Below are positions 34,813-44,369 of a stretch of DNA of 64,000 nucleotides, one piece after another. The stretch covers positions 39,032-103,031 of the forward strand of contig NZ_DASVCJ010000047.1 of the NCBI RefSeq assembly GCF_036381655.1, in the 5' to 3' direction. The position numbers and the translations under genes are program-made. Origin of the DNA: Ferrovibrio sp036381655. GTDB taxonomy: Bacteria; Pseudomonadota; Alphaproteobacteria; Ferrovibrionales; Ferrovibrionaceae. Positions within the stretch are counted from its first letter, which is position 1. Every line of letters begins with the position of its first letter. The notes beneath the pieces were generated by a model that worked only from the letters and a program-made list of their open reading frames with translations, was not told where the DNA came from and searched no databases.

Positions 34813-35274
34813 ATGCGGATCGCACTGTTTGAGCCCGACATACCTCCGAACCTCGGCACGATTCTGCGCCTCGGGGCCTGCCTTGACGTGCCGGTGCATG
34901 TCATCGAACCCTGCGGCTTCCCTTTTTCGGTGCAGGCGATCCGCCGCAGCGCGATGGACTATCTCGAACATGCCGCGATCTTCCGGCATGAGAGCTGGGA
35001 CCGCTTCCTGGCCGAGCGGCCGCCCGGCCGCCTGTTGCTGATGACGACCAAGGCCGCCGTTCCGTATACCGAGTTTCGCTTCGCCGCCGGCGACATAATA
35101 ATAATGGGCCGCGAAAGCAAGGGAGCGCCGGACCATGTTCATGCCGCCGCCGATGCCCGGCTGGTGATCCCCATCCGCCCCGGGTTGCGCTCCATCAACG
35201 TCGCCACCGCCGCGGCCATGGTACTCGGCGAGGCGTTGCGTCAGTTGCAGGCCTTCCCCCGCCCGGCTTCCTGA
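34813..35274 (+). CDS. trmL: tRNA (cytidine(34)-2'-O)-methyltransferase TrmL
   Basis: TrmL is a minimal SpoU (SPOUT) methyltransferase that 2'-O-methylates the wobble base of tRNA-Leu isoacceptors. The 153-residue protein has IALFEPDIPPNLGTILRLGA, the SAM trefoil-knot elements IIMGRESKGAP and IPIRPGLRSINVATAAAMVL, and normal length. It starts divergently from petA and is followed 27 bp later by hemF. Confidence 0.93.
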   Translation: MRIALFEPDIPPNLGTILRLGACLDVPVHVIEPCGFPFSVQAIRRSAMDYLEHAAIFRHESWDRFLAERPPGRLLLMTTKAAVPYTEFRFAAGDIIIMGRESKGAPDHVHAAADARLVIPIRPGLRSINVATAAAMVLGEALRQLQAFPRPAS

Positions 35275-35301
35275 TCCCGCTTTATGAAGGAGAGAAATTC
35301 C

Positions 35302-36156
35302 ATGAGCGATGCCGTCGTCTCCGACCGCCAGCAGCAGGCTCGCCTGTGGTTTGAGGAATTGCGCAATCGCATCTGCGCCGCTTTCGAGCAGCTCGAGGAT
35401 GAACTGACCGGCCGACTGAGCGACCGGCCGGCCGGCCGCTTCGAGCGCAAGAGCTGGGAGCGGCCGGGCGGCGGCGGCGGCGTGATGAGCGTCATGCGCG
35501 GGCGGGTGTTCGAGAAGGTCGGCGTCAATGTCTCGACCGTGCATGGCGAGTTCTCGCCCGAGTTCCGCAAACAGATTCCCGGTGCGGCCGAGACGGGGCG
35601 CTTTTGGGCATCGGGCATCTCGCTGGTCGCGCATATGCAGTCGCCCAAGGTTCCCGCCGTGCACATGAACACGCGCTTCCTCGTCACCAGCAAGTCGTGG
35701 TTCGGCGGTGGCGCCGACCTGACGCCGATGATTCCCGACGCCGCGGATACCGACAGCTTCCATGCCGCATTGAAAGCGGCGTGCGATCGCTTCGATCCCG
35801 ACTACTACCCCCGCTTCAAGAAATGGTGCGACGATTATTTCTTCCTGCCGCATCGCAACGAGCCCCGCGGCGTCGGCGGAATCTTCTTCGACAATCTCGA
35901 CAGCGGCGACTGGGAACGCGACTTCGCATTCACCAAAGCGGTCGGCGAATCGTTCCTCGAATCGTACCCGAGAATCGTGCGCCGGCACCTGAATGATTCG
36001 TGGACCGAAGCCGAAAGAGACCATCAACTGGTCCGTCGAGGGCGCTACGTGGAGTTCAATCTGCTCTACGACCGCGGCACGACTTTCGGTCTCAAGACCG
36101 GCGGCAACACCGAAGCGATCCTCATGTCGATGCCGCCTGTCGTGAAATGGCCATGA
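35302..36156 (+). CDS. hemF: Coproporphyrinogen III oxidase, oxygen-dependent
   Basis: HemF oxidatively decarboxylates coproporphyrinogen III to protoporphyrinogen IX using O2. The 284-residue protein carries RKSWERPGGGGGVMSVM-like N-terminal motif (residues around 40-65), VPAVHMNTRFLVTSKSWFGGGADLTP, FDPDYYPRFKKWCDDYF, RGVGGIFFDNL and RRGRYVEFNLLYDRGT. ATG 35302 is favoured by AAGGAGAG ending 7 bases upstream; an ATG at 35284 would leave no ribosome site. It supplies heme, which the bc1 subunits nearby need. The 261 bp after its stop holds the promoter and leader of the H1-like gene. Confidence 0.96.
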   Translation: MSDAVVSDRQQQARLWFEELRNRICAAFEQLEDELTGRLSDRPAGRFERKSWERPGGGGGVMSVMRGRVFEKVGVNVSTVHGEFSPEFRKQIPGAAETGRFWASGISLVAHMQSPKVPAVHMNTRFLVTSKSWFGGGADLTPMIPDAADTDSFHAALKAACDRFDPDYYPRFKKWCDDYFFLPHRNEPRGVGGIFFDNLDSGDWERDFAFTKAVGESFLESYPRIVRRHLNDSWTEAERDHQLVRRGRYVEFNLLYDRGTTFGLKTGGNTEAILMSMPPVVKWP

Positions 36157-36354
36157 TCAAAATCACCAGTATTTATGCGGCTTCGCGCGCATTCGCGTTT
36201 TTCTCTGCGATCATCGTCGTATTACTTTGACGATGCGTTTTCGTTCGAGCGTTGCCCTCGAGTCTGCGACCAAAAGGACACGCTTTTAATAATTTTTTAG
36301 CACTACGCAAGATTTAGTGGTTAACGCCGCAATGTTGTGCTAGAGATACGCTCG

Positions 36355-36374
36355 TTCGAGAAACATTTCTCGAA
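36355..36374. promoter_or_regulatory. 20-bp perfect palindrome upstream of the H1-like gene
   Basis: TTCGAGAAA-CA-TTTCTCGAA is fully symmetric and lies 43 bp before the start codon of the lysine-rich gene. It is large enough for a dimeric repressor or could fold as an mRNA leader hairpin. No known operator is matched with certainty. Confidence 0.5.
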
Positions 36375-36381
36375 ACTTCGT

Positions 36382-36397
36382 TGCGGTATGTACCGCA
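36382..36397. promoter_or_regulatory. 16-bp palindrome just upstream of the H1-like gene
   Basis: TGCGGTA-TG-TACCGCA is perfectly symmetric, starts 7 bp after the previous palindrome and ends 20 bp before the ATG. In RNA it would form a second hairpin directly in front of the ribosome-binding site GGAGGAG at 36409-36415. Confidence 0.45.
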
Positions 36398-36417
36398 CTT
36401 AATCCATGGAGGAGAAC

Positions 36418-36534
36418 ATGGCTGCGAAGAAGAAGGCTGCTAAGAAGAAGGTAGCCAAGAAGGCCGTGAAGGCTAAGAAGGCCCCGAAGGCCAAGAAGAA
36501 GGTTGCCAAGAAGAAGGCTGCCAAGAAGAAGTAA
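36418..36534 (+). CDS. Small lysine/alanine-rich histone H1-like protein
   Basis: A 38-residue reading frame encodes MAAKKKAAKKKVAKK and similar blocks to the end: 21 Lys, 12 Ala, 3 Val, 1 Pro. All lysines are AAG codons. A strong GGAGGAG site precedes the ATG by two bases plus AAC-type spacer, two palindromes lie in the leader and a good terminator follows at 36559-36614, so it is its own transcription unit. The composition matches the C-terminal tails of bacterial H1-like proteins (HctA, AlgP-type KAAKK repeats) and implies nonspecific nucleic-acid binding. It is far below normal gene-finding length and is easily missed. Target (DNA or RNA) unknown. Confidence 0.85.
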   Translation: MAAKKKAAKKKVAKKAVKAKKAPKAKKKVAKKKAAKKK

Positions 36535-36558
36535 AGTCCAAGTAGCGTAAGTTTGGTC

Positions 36559-36614
36559 TCGAGCTCCACATCGACGTCCGGATTACGGCGCCGACGTGGA
36601 GCTCGAGTTCTTTT
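36559..36614 (+). terminator. Terminator of the H1-like gene
   Basis: Perfect 11-bp arms TCGAGCTCCAC (36559-36569) and its complement (36596-36606) enclose a partly paired 26-nt inner region and are followed by GTTCTTTT. It sits 25 bp after the stop codon and confirms a monocistronic unit. Confidence 0.8.
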
Positions 36615-36795
36615 AAGCGCCTGACAAATTTCAAGCGCCCGACCAAGCGGCCCGCGTTTGCCGCACCGACCGCCTCCCGACCGTTCCGCCTATCGTCGGA
36701 TGCCCCTCACGAAAGGGCGGCGCTTTACCTCCTGGAAATCATTAAAACGCGCATTTTCCGCGGGCTTTGGTTCGCAGGCTTTGGTTTTCGGGCTT

Positions 36796-38079
36796 TCAGT
36801 TGCCCGGCGCCACCCGCACGCGCTCGCGCAACTGTGCCAGGCAAGCCTCCCGGTCGGCCTGGAAGCCGCCCTCCGCCCACCATGTTTCCAGCTCTCTCAG
36901 CAATGCGCTGACCGTCGGCCCCGGCGAGAAGCCGAGCGCCAGGATATCGGCGCCACGCAGGGGAAAGACCGGGCGGCGCCATTGCGTCGTCTCCACCGCC
37001 CTCTGCAACGCCGCCGCAGCGACATCTTGATCGCGCGCTCCCAGCAGCAGCACATGATCGCGGCAACGTTCTGCGCCAAAGCGATAGAGCGCCTGCCGGA
37101 AGCGTGCCTCGTCCGGCAGTGATTCGGCGGTGAAGGGCGCCGGCGCCATGGTCGCACCGAAGCGCAGCCGCTGCGCGTTCGACAGCTTCAAACGGTCGGC
37201 GAGGCGATCGGCAAGCTCGGCAGGACCGGGCGGAAAGAGCGCGGCCAGCCGCGGCCAGACTTCCGGGTAAAGCCCGCTCCGCTCCGACAATGCCGCCTGC
37301 AACCGGATCAGCGCCGATAGCTGGGCGGCATCGAAGCGCGCATCGGGCAGCAGGGCGGCCAGCACGCCGCTTTGCTGCATCAGCAGCAAAGCCTCAGGCG
37401 CATTCGGCAGCCCCAATATCTTCAGCAATTCGTCGCGGATGCGCTCGCCCGAGAGGCGCTCCAGCTTGTCTGCGGCATCCGCGCAGGCGGCCAGCGCAGC
37501 GGCATCCGGCGCGCCCCTGCCGAATCGGGCATGGAAACGGAAAAAGCGCAGGACGCGCAGATAGTCTTCCGCCACGCGCTGCCTGGGATCGCCGATGAAA
37601 CGCACGATGCCGGCCGCCAGATCGGCCCGGCCGCCGGTGAAATCGTGCAGGCGGCCATCGGCGTCGGCGTATAGCGCATTGATGGTGAAGTCGCGCCGCT
37701 TGGCGTCCTCCGCCCAATCGGTGCCGTAGGACACCACGGCATGGCGGCCGTCGGTCGAAACGTCGCGGCGCAGCGTGGTGATCTGGAAGGTCGATGGCGG
37801 CGCCACCGCCGTCACCGTGCCATGCTCGATCCCGGTCGGCACGGCCTTCAGCTTCGCCTTCTCGAGCCGGCGGATCACCACCTCCGGCACCTCCGGCGTG
37901 GCGATGTCGATATCCTCCGGCTGCAGGCCCAGGATAGCGTCCCGCACGCAGCCGCCGACGAACCGGACGGTAGCGCCGCCCGCACCCAACGCCGCCAGCA
38001 CGGCGAGGGTGGGCGGCGCCTGCATCCAGTCCGTCGGCTCGATGCGGTCGGGCAGATCCTGCTCTGGCTCGCTGGTCAT
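36796..38079 (-). CDS. cca: CCA tRNA nucleotidyltransferase / poly(A) polymerase family
   Basis: The 427-residue protein has the class II nucleotidyltransferase head: VRFVGGCVRDAILGLQPEDI with the following DIAT acidic pair (around residues 37-60). IEHGTVTAVAP, TLRRDVSTDGRHA, RRDFTINALYADADG and the RNA-binding RVAEDYLRVLRFFRFHARFG follow. It either adds or repairs 3' CCA ends of tRNA or acts as a poly(A) polymerase; alphaproteobacteria usually have a single such enzyme serving CCA. Start at ATG 38077-38079, ten bases after the DUF6111 stop. It is the last gene of a four-gene minus-strand operon. Confidence 0.93.
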   Translation of the reverse strand: MTSEPEQDLPDRIEPTDWMQAPPTLAVLAALGAGGATVRFVGGCVRDAILGLQPEDIDIATPEVPEVVIRRLEKAKLKAVPTGIEHGTVTAVAPPSTFQITTLRRDVSTDGRHAVVSYGTDWAEDAKRRDFTINALYADADGRLHDFTGGRADLAAGIVRFIGDPRQRVAEDYLRVLRFFRFHARFGRGAPDAAALAACADAADKLERLSGERIRDELLKILGLPNAPEALLLMQQSGVLAALLPDARFDAAQLSALIRLQAALSERSGLYPEVWPRLAALFPPGPAELADRLADRLKLSNAQRLRFGATMAPAPFTAESLPDEARFRQALYRFGAERCRDHVLLLGARDQDVAAAALQRAVETTQWRRPVFPLRGADILALGFSPGPTVSALLRELETWWAEGGFQADREACLAQLRERVRVAPGN

Positions 38080-38089
38080 CGATGGCAGC

Positions 38090-38344
38090 TCATCGCGTGA
38101 TTCGGCCGGGTACGATGCGGCCGTCCTCAAACCGGGCGGGAGCATAGTCGCCCAGCTGCTGCTCGAAGAAAACGCCCCAGATGATGAAGCTGACGATGGC
38201 GAGGACCAGCCCGCTTGCCGCCAGCCAGAACCACGGCGTCGCCTCGGGGCCGTCCTTGCCGCTCCGCTTCACATGCCACAGGTACAGCCCATAAAGGATG
38301 AACGGCAGCAGCAGCGGAAGAAGGTTAAGAAGAAGACGGCTCAT
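38090..38344 (-). CDS. DUF6111 family small membrane protein
   Basis: The 84-residue protein has two hydrophobic helices (LLLNLLPLLLPFILYGLYLW at residues 4-23 and FWLAASGLVLAIVSFIIWGV at about 39-58) and a short hydrophilic tail DYAPARFEDGRIVPGRI. This matches DUF6111, found between CoA pyrophosphatase and cca in many alphaproteobacteria. Function unknown. It overlaps the upstream Nudix gene by four bases. Confidence 0.82.
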   Translation of the reverse strand: MSRLLLNLLPLLLPFILYGLYLWHVKRSGKDGPEATPWFWLAASGLVLAIVSFIIWGVFFEQQLGDYAPARFEDGRIVPGRITR

Positions 38345-39036
38345 CCGGCGACTTCGCGCTCGTTGTTGGCCACATCGCCATGCAGAAGTTCATGCAGATT
38401 GCGCAGCATGCCGGCGGTCGCTCCCCAGATATACCGGTCGTCATACGGCATGGCCCACCATTGCCGCTCCATCCCGTTGAATACGCCCCTATGGCGCTGG
38501 TGATTTCGGGAATCCATCAGGAAGGCAAACGGAACCTCGAAAATCTCCGCCACCTCGTGCTGCTGCGGCATCAGGGTAAAGCCGGGGCGGACCATGCCCA
38601 CCACCGGCACGATGATGAAGCCGGTGCCGGTAACGTAAGGATCGAGCGCGCCAAGAACGCTGACATGGACCCGGTCGAGACCGATCTCCTCCTCGGTCTC
38701 GCGCAGCGCCGTGGCAATCACATCGGGATCCTCCGGATCGATCCGGCCGCCGGGAAAACTGATCTGGCCGGCATGATTGGACAGATGCGCCGTGCGCTTG
38801 GTCAGGATGACGCGCTCGCCATCCTCATAGGCGACCACCGGCATCAGGACGGCCGCCGGAACCAGCGGACCGGGCCGAAGCGGCCGGAAATTCTGATTGA
38901 GCTGGAAATCGCCCTTCGGGGCGGCGGCATAGTCGCGCGGTATGTCGGCGAGCGGCGGCACCGGCCGAAGCCGCCGCCGCAGGCGATCGAGCACCGGCGT
39001 CGCCGCCGCGACGATCATGGGCGCCTCGGCCGTCAT
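38341..39036 (-). CDS. CoA pyrophosphatase, Nudix family
   Basis: The 231-residue Nudix hydrolase resembles NudL-type CoA pyrophosphatases, which split CoA to phosphopantetheine and ADP. The Nudix box is complete: GGRIDPEDPDVIATALRETE followed by EEIGL. The preceding HLSNHAGQISFPGG is the NuCoA motif that marks CoA specificity. Start ATG 39034-39036 overlaps the DUF1285 stop (ATGA). Longer reading in the same frame upstream is antisense or overlapping noise. It is in a conserved block with DUF1285, DUF6111 and cca. Confidence 0.9.
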   Translation of the reverse strand: MTAEAPMIVAAATPVLDRLRRRLRPVPPLADIPRDYAAAPKGDFQLNQNFRPLRPGPLVPAAVLMPVVAYEDGERVILTKRTAHLSNHAGQISFPGGRIDPEDPDVIATALRETEEEIGLDRVHVSVLGALDPYVTGTGFIIVPVVGMVRPGFTLMPQQHEVAEIFEVPFAFLMDSRNHQRHRGVFNGMERQWWAMPYDDRYIWGATAGMLRNLHELLHGDVANNEREVAG

Positions 39037-39623
39037 AGGACATCCCCGAGCGAAAAGAACTGCCCGGCGCTGAACACGCCGTAGGAGCGGCGAGCGTCCA
39101 GCTCGCGTTCCTCGGCAAGATCGGCCAGCTGATAATAGACCGGGCGGGTCAGCAATGCCTCGAGCCGGCCGCGCACGAGGACGTAAGGCGACGGCTCGCC
39201 GGTGGCCGGGTTGATGCTGACCCGCAGCGGATGCTCTGCATCGAGAGGGACGATATCGTCGACGTTGGTGCGGAAGGCGATCAGGCGGCTCTCGCCCTCG
39301 CCGGCCAGAGTCATTTCGACCGCAACAAAGGGCGCATCGTCGACCCTGATGCCGCATTTCTCCACCGGCGTGACCAGTACGTAACTTCCATCCGCCTCCC
39401 GGCGCAGGATGCTGGCGAAGAGCCGGACCATTGCCGGCCGAGAAATTGGCGAGCCCATGTAATGCCAGGATCCGTCCCGGGCGATACGCATATCGATTTC
39501 GCCGCAAAACGGCGGATTCCATTTTTCTACCGGCGGTTTGCCCTGCAGGGCAGTTTCGCTGCCGGCGCTGAAACGGGCAATCACGTCTTTGAGATTTGGT
39601 ACTTTGGCACTAGGGACGGGCAT
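39033..39623 (-). CDS. DUF1285 domain-containing protein
   Basis: The 196-residue cytoplasmic protein matches DUF1285: CGEIDMRIARDGSWHYMGSP, ISRPAMVRLFASILRREADGSYVLVTPVEK, VAVEMTLAGEG and YVLVRGRLEALLTRPVYYQL. The family fold is known only structurally, and no activity is established. It is the first gene of the DUF1285-Nudix-DUF6111-cca operon and diverges from the MoxR operon with only 47 bp between starts, so the promoters overlap. Confidence 0.85.
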   Translation of the reverse strand: MPVPSAKVPNLKDVIARFSAGSETALQGKPPVEKWNPPFCGEIDMRIARDGSWHYMGSPISRPAMVRLFASILRREADGSYVLVTPVEKCGIRVDDAPFVAVEMTLAGEGESRLIAFRTNVDDIVPLDAEHPLRVSINPATGEPSPYVLVRGRLEALLTRPVYYQLADLAEERELDARRSYGVFSAGQFFSLGDVL

Positions 39624-39670
39624 ATGCGATATCTGTGCTTTCGCTTCCCTTCTACTATATACTCGCCGGC

Positions 39671-40665
<995 letters not shown>

Positions 40666-40669
<4 letters not shown>

Positions 40670-41592
40670 GCAGAGCGACGGCCGCCGGAGCGACAGCAAA
40701 TGCCCGGCGCCAGCGCGCCGAACATTTTGCTGCTTTCCTGCCGCCGCTGCTGGTCGCCGCCGAGCGGGTGGCCGCCACGATCGAGCAAGGCGTGCATGGC
40801 CGCCGACGCGTCGGCGCAGGCGATGCCTTCTGGCAGTTCCGCCGCTACAGCCCTGGCGACCCGATCGCGCGAATCGACTGGCGCCAGACGGCCAAGCGCC
40901 CGCACCCCTTCATCCGCGAAAACGAATGGGAAGCCGCCGAAAGCGTCTGGCTGTGGCGGGATCCCTCGCCGTCGATGCGCTGGAAGTCGTCGCAGGCTCC
41001 GGAACAGAAGGACATGCGCGCCGACCTGTTGCTGCTGGCGCTGGCCAGCCTGCTGCTGCGCGGCGGCGAGCGGATTGCGCTGCTGGGCAATCCGGAACGG
41101 CCGGCCACCGGCCGGCTGGTCCTGGAAAGGATCGCCGAACAGCTGCTGCGCGCGCGCCTGAATACCGCCGAAGCCAGCCTGCCGCCGGCGCAGAGCCTGC
41201 CGCGCTATGCGCATGTCGTGCTGATCGGCGACTTCCTCTACCCGATTCCCGAATTGGCGGCCCGCCTGCGCGCCATTGCCGATATGGGCATCAAAGGCAC
41301 GCTGATGCGCCTGGTCGACCCGGCCGAAGAGGATTTCCCCTATCAGGGCCGGACGCGATTCCTGGGGCTGGAGGGCGAAACGCCCCTGCTGGTACCGCGC
41401 GCGGAGTCGCTCGCCGACGATTGGCGCACCGCCTTTGCCGCGCATCAGCACGATCTGGCCGAGGTCTGCCGCCGACTGGGATGGCGGCACCTGAAGCACG
41501 GGACCGACCGGCCGCCGCAGACTGCTTTGCTGGCATTGTACCAAGCCCTCCAGGGCGAGCGGGCCGGACGGGCGAATATCATCATGCGGTAG
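40666..41592 (+). CDS. DUF58 domain-containing protein
   Basis: The 308-residue protein carries the DUF58 core GAGDAFWQFRRYSPGDPIAR followed by IDWRQTAKR, and a VWA-like domain starting SVWLWRDPSPSM, where the MIDAS Asp-x-Ser-x-Ser is altered to Asp-Pro-Ser-Pro-Ser. Its start overlaps the MoxR stop by four bases. DUF58 proteins are constant partners of MoxR ATPases; a role in assembly of envelope complexes is proposed for the family but not shown. No membrane span is visible, so it is probably cytoplasmic. Confidence 0.88.
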
Positions 41593-41598
41593 GCCGCC

Positions 41599-44361
41599 AT
41601 GCTGACGCTCGGCTCTCTTGCCTTCGCCACGCCCTGGGCACTCGCCGCGCTCCTGAGCTTGCCGGTCCTGTGGTGGCTGCTGCGGATCACGCCGCCGACG
41701 CCCAAGCAGGTCGAGTTCCCGCCGCTGCGCCTGTTGCAGCTTCTTCGCCCCAAGGAAGAAACGCCGGCCCATACGCCGCTCTGGCTGCTGCTGCTGCGCC
41801 TGCTCATCGCGGCACTGGCCATCCTCGCATTGGCGGAACCGATCCTGAACCCGCAGGTGGCGCAACGGCATAGCGGACCGCTGGTGCTGGTAATCGACGA
41901 CGACTGGACGGCGGCGGCGCATTGGCGCGAGCACCTTGCCTATGCGGACAATGTTCTGGATCGCGCCGAACGCGAGGGCCGCCCGGCGCTTCTGGTGACG
42001 AGCGCTCCGCCCGAGAATGCCGAGACGGAGCAGGTGAGCCAATTGATGCCGGCCGGCGAATTGCGTCCCACCGTCGCCGCCTTGCAGCCCAAGGCCTGGC
42101 GGAGCGATCGCGCCGCCCTGGTCCAGACCCTGCGTGGAGCGAAACTGCCCGACAGCGCCGAAGTGATCTGGCTCACCGACGGATTGCAGGACGATGCCAG
42201 CGGCGAGGGCGCCTACACGCTTGCCGAATGGCTGCTCAGGCTCGGTCCCCTGCAGGTGGTCACCGACGAGCCGGGCAACGCGCCGCTGGCGCTCTTGCCG
42301 CCGGCGACCAACCGGCAGGGCGACATGATCACCGCCCGCCGGCCGCAAGGTGAAACGGGAGAGCGCCGTATGACGCTACGCGCGGTAACCGATCAGGGCC
42401 GCGTCCTGGCACGGAACACGATGACCTTCACAGGCGGCTCGGCCACCGCCGAGACGAAACTCGATCTGCCCAGCGAACTGCGCAACCAGCTCTCGCGGCT
42501 GGAGATCGAGGAGCAGCCGAGTGCCGGGACGGTGCAGTTGCTGGACGATCGCTGGCGCCGCCGCCCGGTCGGCCTTGTCGCCGGCGGCGCTCTGGAAACT
42601 CGTCAACCTTTGCTGGACGACCTCTTTTATCTCGACCGCGCGCTGAGCCCCTATGCCGAGCTGCGGCAGGGCCGCATCGCGGAATTGCTGGAGCGGGATA
42701 TCGCCGTCATCATCCTGGCCGATGTCGCGCAGGTCGTCGGCGGCGACGAAAGCCGGCTCCAGGACTGGATCGACCGCGGCGGCGTGCTGCTGCGCTTCGC
42801 CGGTCCGAGAATGGCGGAAACCAACGATTCGCTGTTGCCGGTGAAGCTGCGCCAGGGCGCGCGCCAGCTCGGCGGGGCATTGTCCTGGTCTCAGCCGCAG
42901 AAGCTCGGTCCGATTCCGGAGAGCAGCCCCTTCTATGGCCTCCCCGGCGGAGAAGACATCACCGTCACCCGGCAGGTCCTGGCCGAACCGGAAGCGCAGC
43001 TTGGCGAGAAGACCTGGCTGCGCCTGGAGGACGGGACCCCGCTGGTTACAGCCGAACGGCGCGGCAAGGGTTGGTTGATTCTCGTGCACACGACGGCAAA
43101 TACATTATGGTCCGATCTTGCCTTGAGCGGGTTTTATGTCGAGATGCTTCGCAAGGTGATCGATCTTTCTCAAGGCGTGGCGGCCAGCAGCGACGTGGCG
43201 GACAATCCCTTGCCGCCCCTGAACGTGCTGGACGGCTTCGGCCGCTCGATACAGCCAAGTCCCGCCGTGCAGCCGTTGCCTGCCCAAAGCGGCAGCAGCG
43301 TCAAGCCCGGCCCGGAGCATCCGCCCGGCTGGTACGGCCGCCTCGATGCGCGCCGGGCCTTGAATGCGACCAATGCCGAGACCGTCCTGCAGCCGATTTC
43401 CAAATGGCCGGCCGAGGCGAGCGTCGTGACGCTGCGGCAGACGGCGCATGAAGTCCGGCTGCTGCCCTGGCTGCTCAGCGCCGCCCTGCTGCTCATCCTT
43501 GCCGATTGGCTGATCGGCCTCGCCCTGCGCGGATTGCTGCCGCGCTTCCGGCCGGCGGCCGGGCTATTGCTGATCGGCGTTCTGGTCGGCGTCGGATCAG
43601 CGGCGCAGGCGCAGCAGCGCGGAAATGCAATCTCGCCGGCCGACGAATTCGCCATGAAAGCCTCGCTCGATCTGCGGCTGGCCTATGTCATCACCGGACA
43701 GCGCGACGTCGACGAGATGAATCGCGCCGGCCTGTACGGGCTGACCGAAATTCTGTACCGCCGGACCTCGATAGAGGCGGCCGAGCCGATCGGCATCGAT
43801 CTGGAGAAGGACGATATTTCGCTGCTGCCGTTTTTATACTGGGCGATCACGCCCAGACAGCCGCAACTGTCCGATCAGGCGCTGCGCCGCATCGATCAGT
43901 TCATGAAAACCGGCGGCATGATCCTGTTCGATACGCGCGATCAGGCGACCGGCCTGAGCGGCACTGCCGCCAGCCCCAACACCGCCAAGCTGCGCCAGCT
44001 GCTGGCCAAGCTGGACGTCCCGCCGCTGATGCCGGTGCCTGAAGATCATGTCCTGACCAAGGCATTTTATCTTCTGCAGGATTTCCCTGGCCGCTATAGC
44101 GGCGGAACCGTCTGGGTCGAGCGCAATCCCGGCGGCGACAAGGACGGCGTCACCTCCATGGTCATCGGCAGCAACGACTGGGCCGCGGCCTGGGCGATGG
44201 ATTCGAGCGGCCGTCCCCTGGCGGCTACGGTTCCGAACACGCCGCGGCAGCGTGAATATGCCTATCGCTTCGGCGTCAATCTTCTGATGTACACCCTGAC
44301 CGGCAACTACAAGGCCGATCAGGTGCATGTCCCCGCCCTGCTGGAACGCCTGGGACAGTAA
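41599..44361 (+). CDS. BatA/DUF4159 fusion membrane protein
   Basis: This 920-residue protein starts with a BatA-type N-terminus (FATPWALAALLSLPVLWWLL and EFPPLRLLQLL). A second helix lies near residue 70 (LLLRLLIAALAILALAEPIL), then a VWA-like large periplasmic domain beginning LVLVIDDDWTAA. Further helices near residues 618-660 precede a C-terminal DUF4159 domain (NAISPADEFAMKASLDLRLA, FLYWAITPRQPQLSDQALRR, MKTGGMILFDTRDQ). It is in an operon with MoxR, DUF58 and the next membrane protein. The operon type is widespread in alphaproteobacteria but its function is not established. Confidence 0.88.
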   Translation: MLTLGSLAFATPWALAALLSLPVLWWLLRITPPTPKQVEFPPLRLLQLLRPKEETPAHTPLWLLLLRLLIAALAILALAEPILNPQVAQRHSGPLVLVIDDDWTAAAHWREHLAYADNVLDRAEREGRPALLVTSAPPENAETEQVSQLMPAGELRPTVAALQPKAWRSDRAALVQTLRGAKLPDSAEVIWLTDGLQDDASGEGAYTLAEWLLRLGPLQVVTDEPGNAPLALLPPATNRQGDMITARRPQGETGERRMTLRAVTDQGRVLARNTMTFTGGSATAETKLDLPSELRNQLSRLEIEEQPSAGTVQLLDDRWRRRPVGLVAGGALETRQPLLDDLFYLDRALSPYAELRQGRIAELLERDIAVIILADVAQVVGGDESRLQDWIDRGGVLLRFAGPRMAETNDSLLPVKLRQGARQLGGALSWSQPQKLGPIPESSPFYGLPGGEDITVTRQVLAEPEAQLGEKTWLRLEDGTPLVTAERRGKGWLILVHTTANTLWSDLALSGFYVEMLRKVIDLSQGVAASSDVADNPLPPLNVLDGFGRSIQPSPAVQPLPAQSGSSVKPGPEHPPGWYGRLDARRALNATNAETVLQPISKWPAEASVVTLRQTAHEVRLLPWLLSAALLLILADWLIGLALRGLLPRFRPAAGLLLIGVLVGVGSAAQAQQRGNAISPADEFAMKASLDLRLAYVITGQRDVDEMNRAGLYGLTEILYRRTSIEAAEPIGIDLEKDDISLLPFLYWAITPRQPQLSDQALRRIDQFMKTGGMILFDTRDQATGLSGTAASPNTAKLRQLLAKLDVPPLMPVPEDHVLTKAFYLLQDFPGRYSGGTVWVERNPGGDKDGVTSMVIGSNDWAAAWAMDSSGRPLAATVPNTPRQREYAYRFGVNLLMYTLTGNYKADQVHVPALLERLGQ

Positions 44362-44369
44362 GGCTTTCC

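Noticed and set aside
36284..36300. CtrA-like site TTAA-n7-TTAG upstream of the H1-like gene
   Set aside because: One mismatch in the second half-site and an AT-rich tract make a chance match likely; the palindromes downstream are stronger signals.
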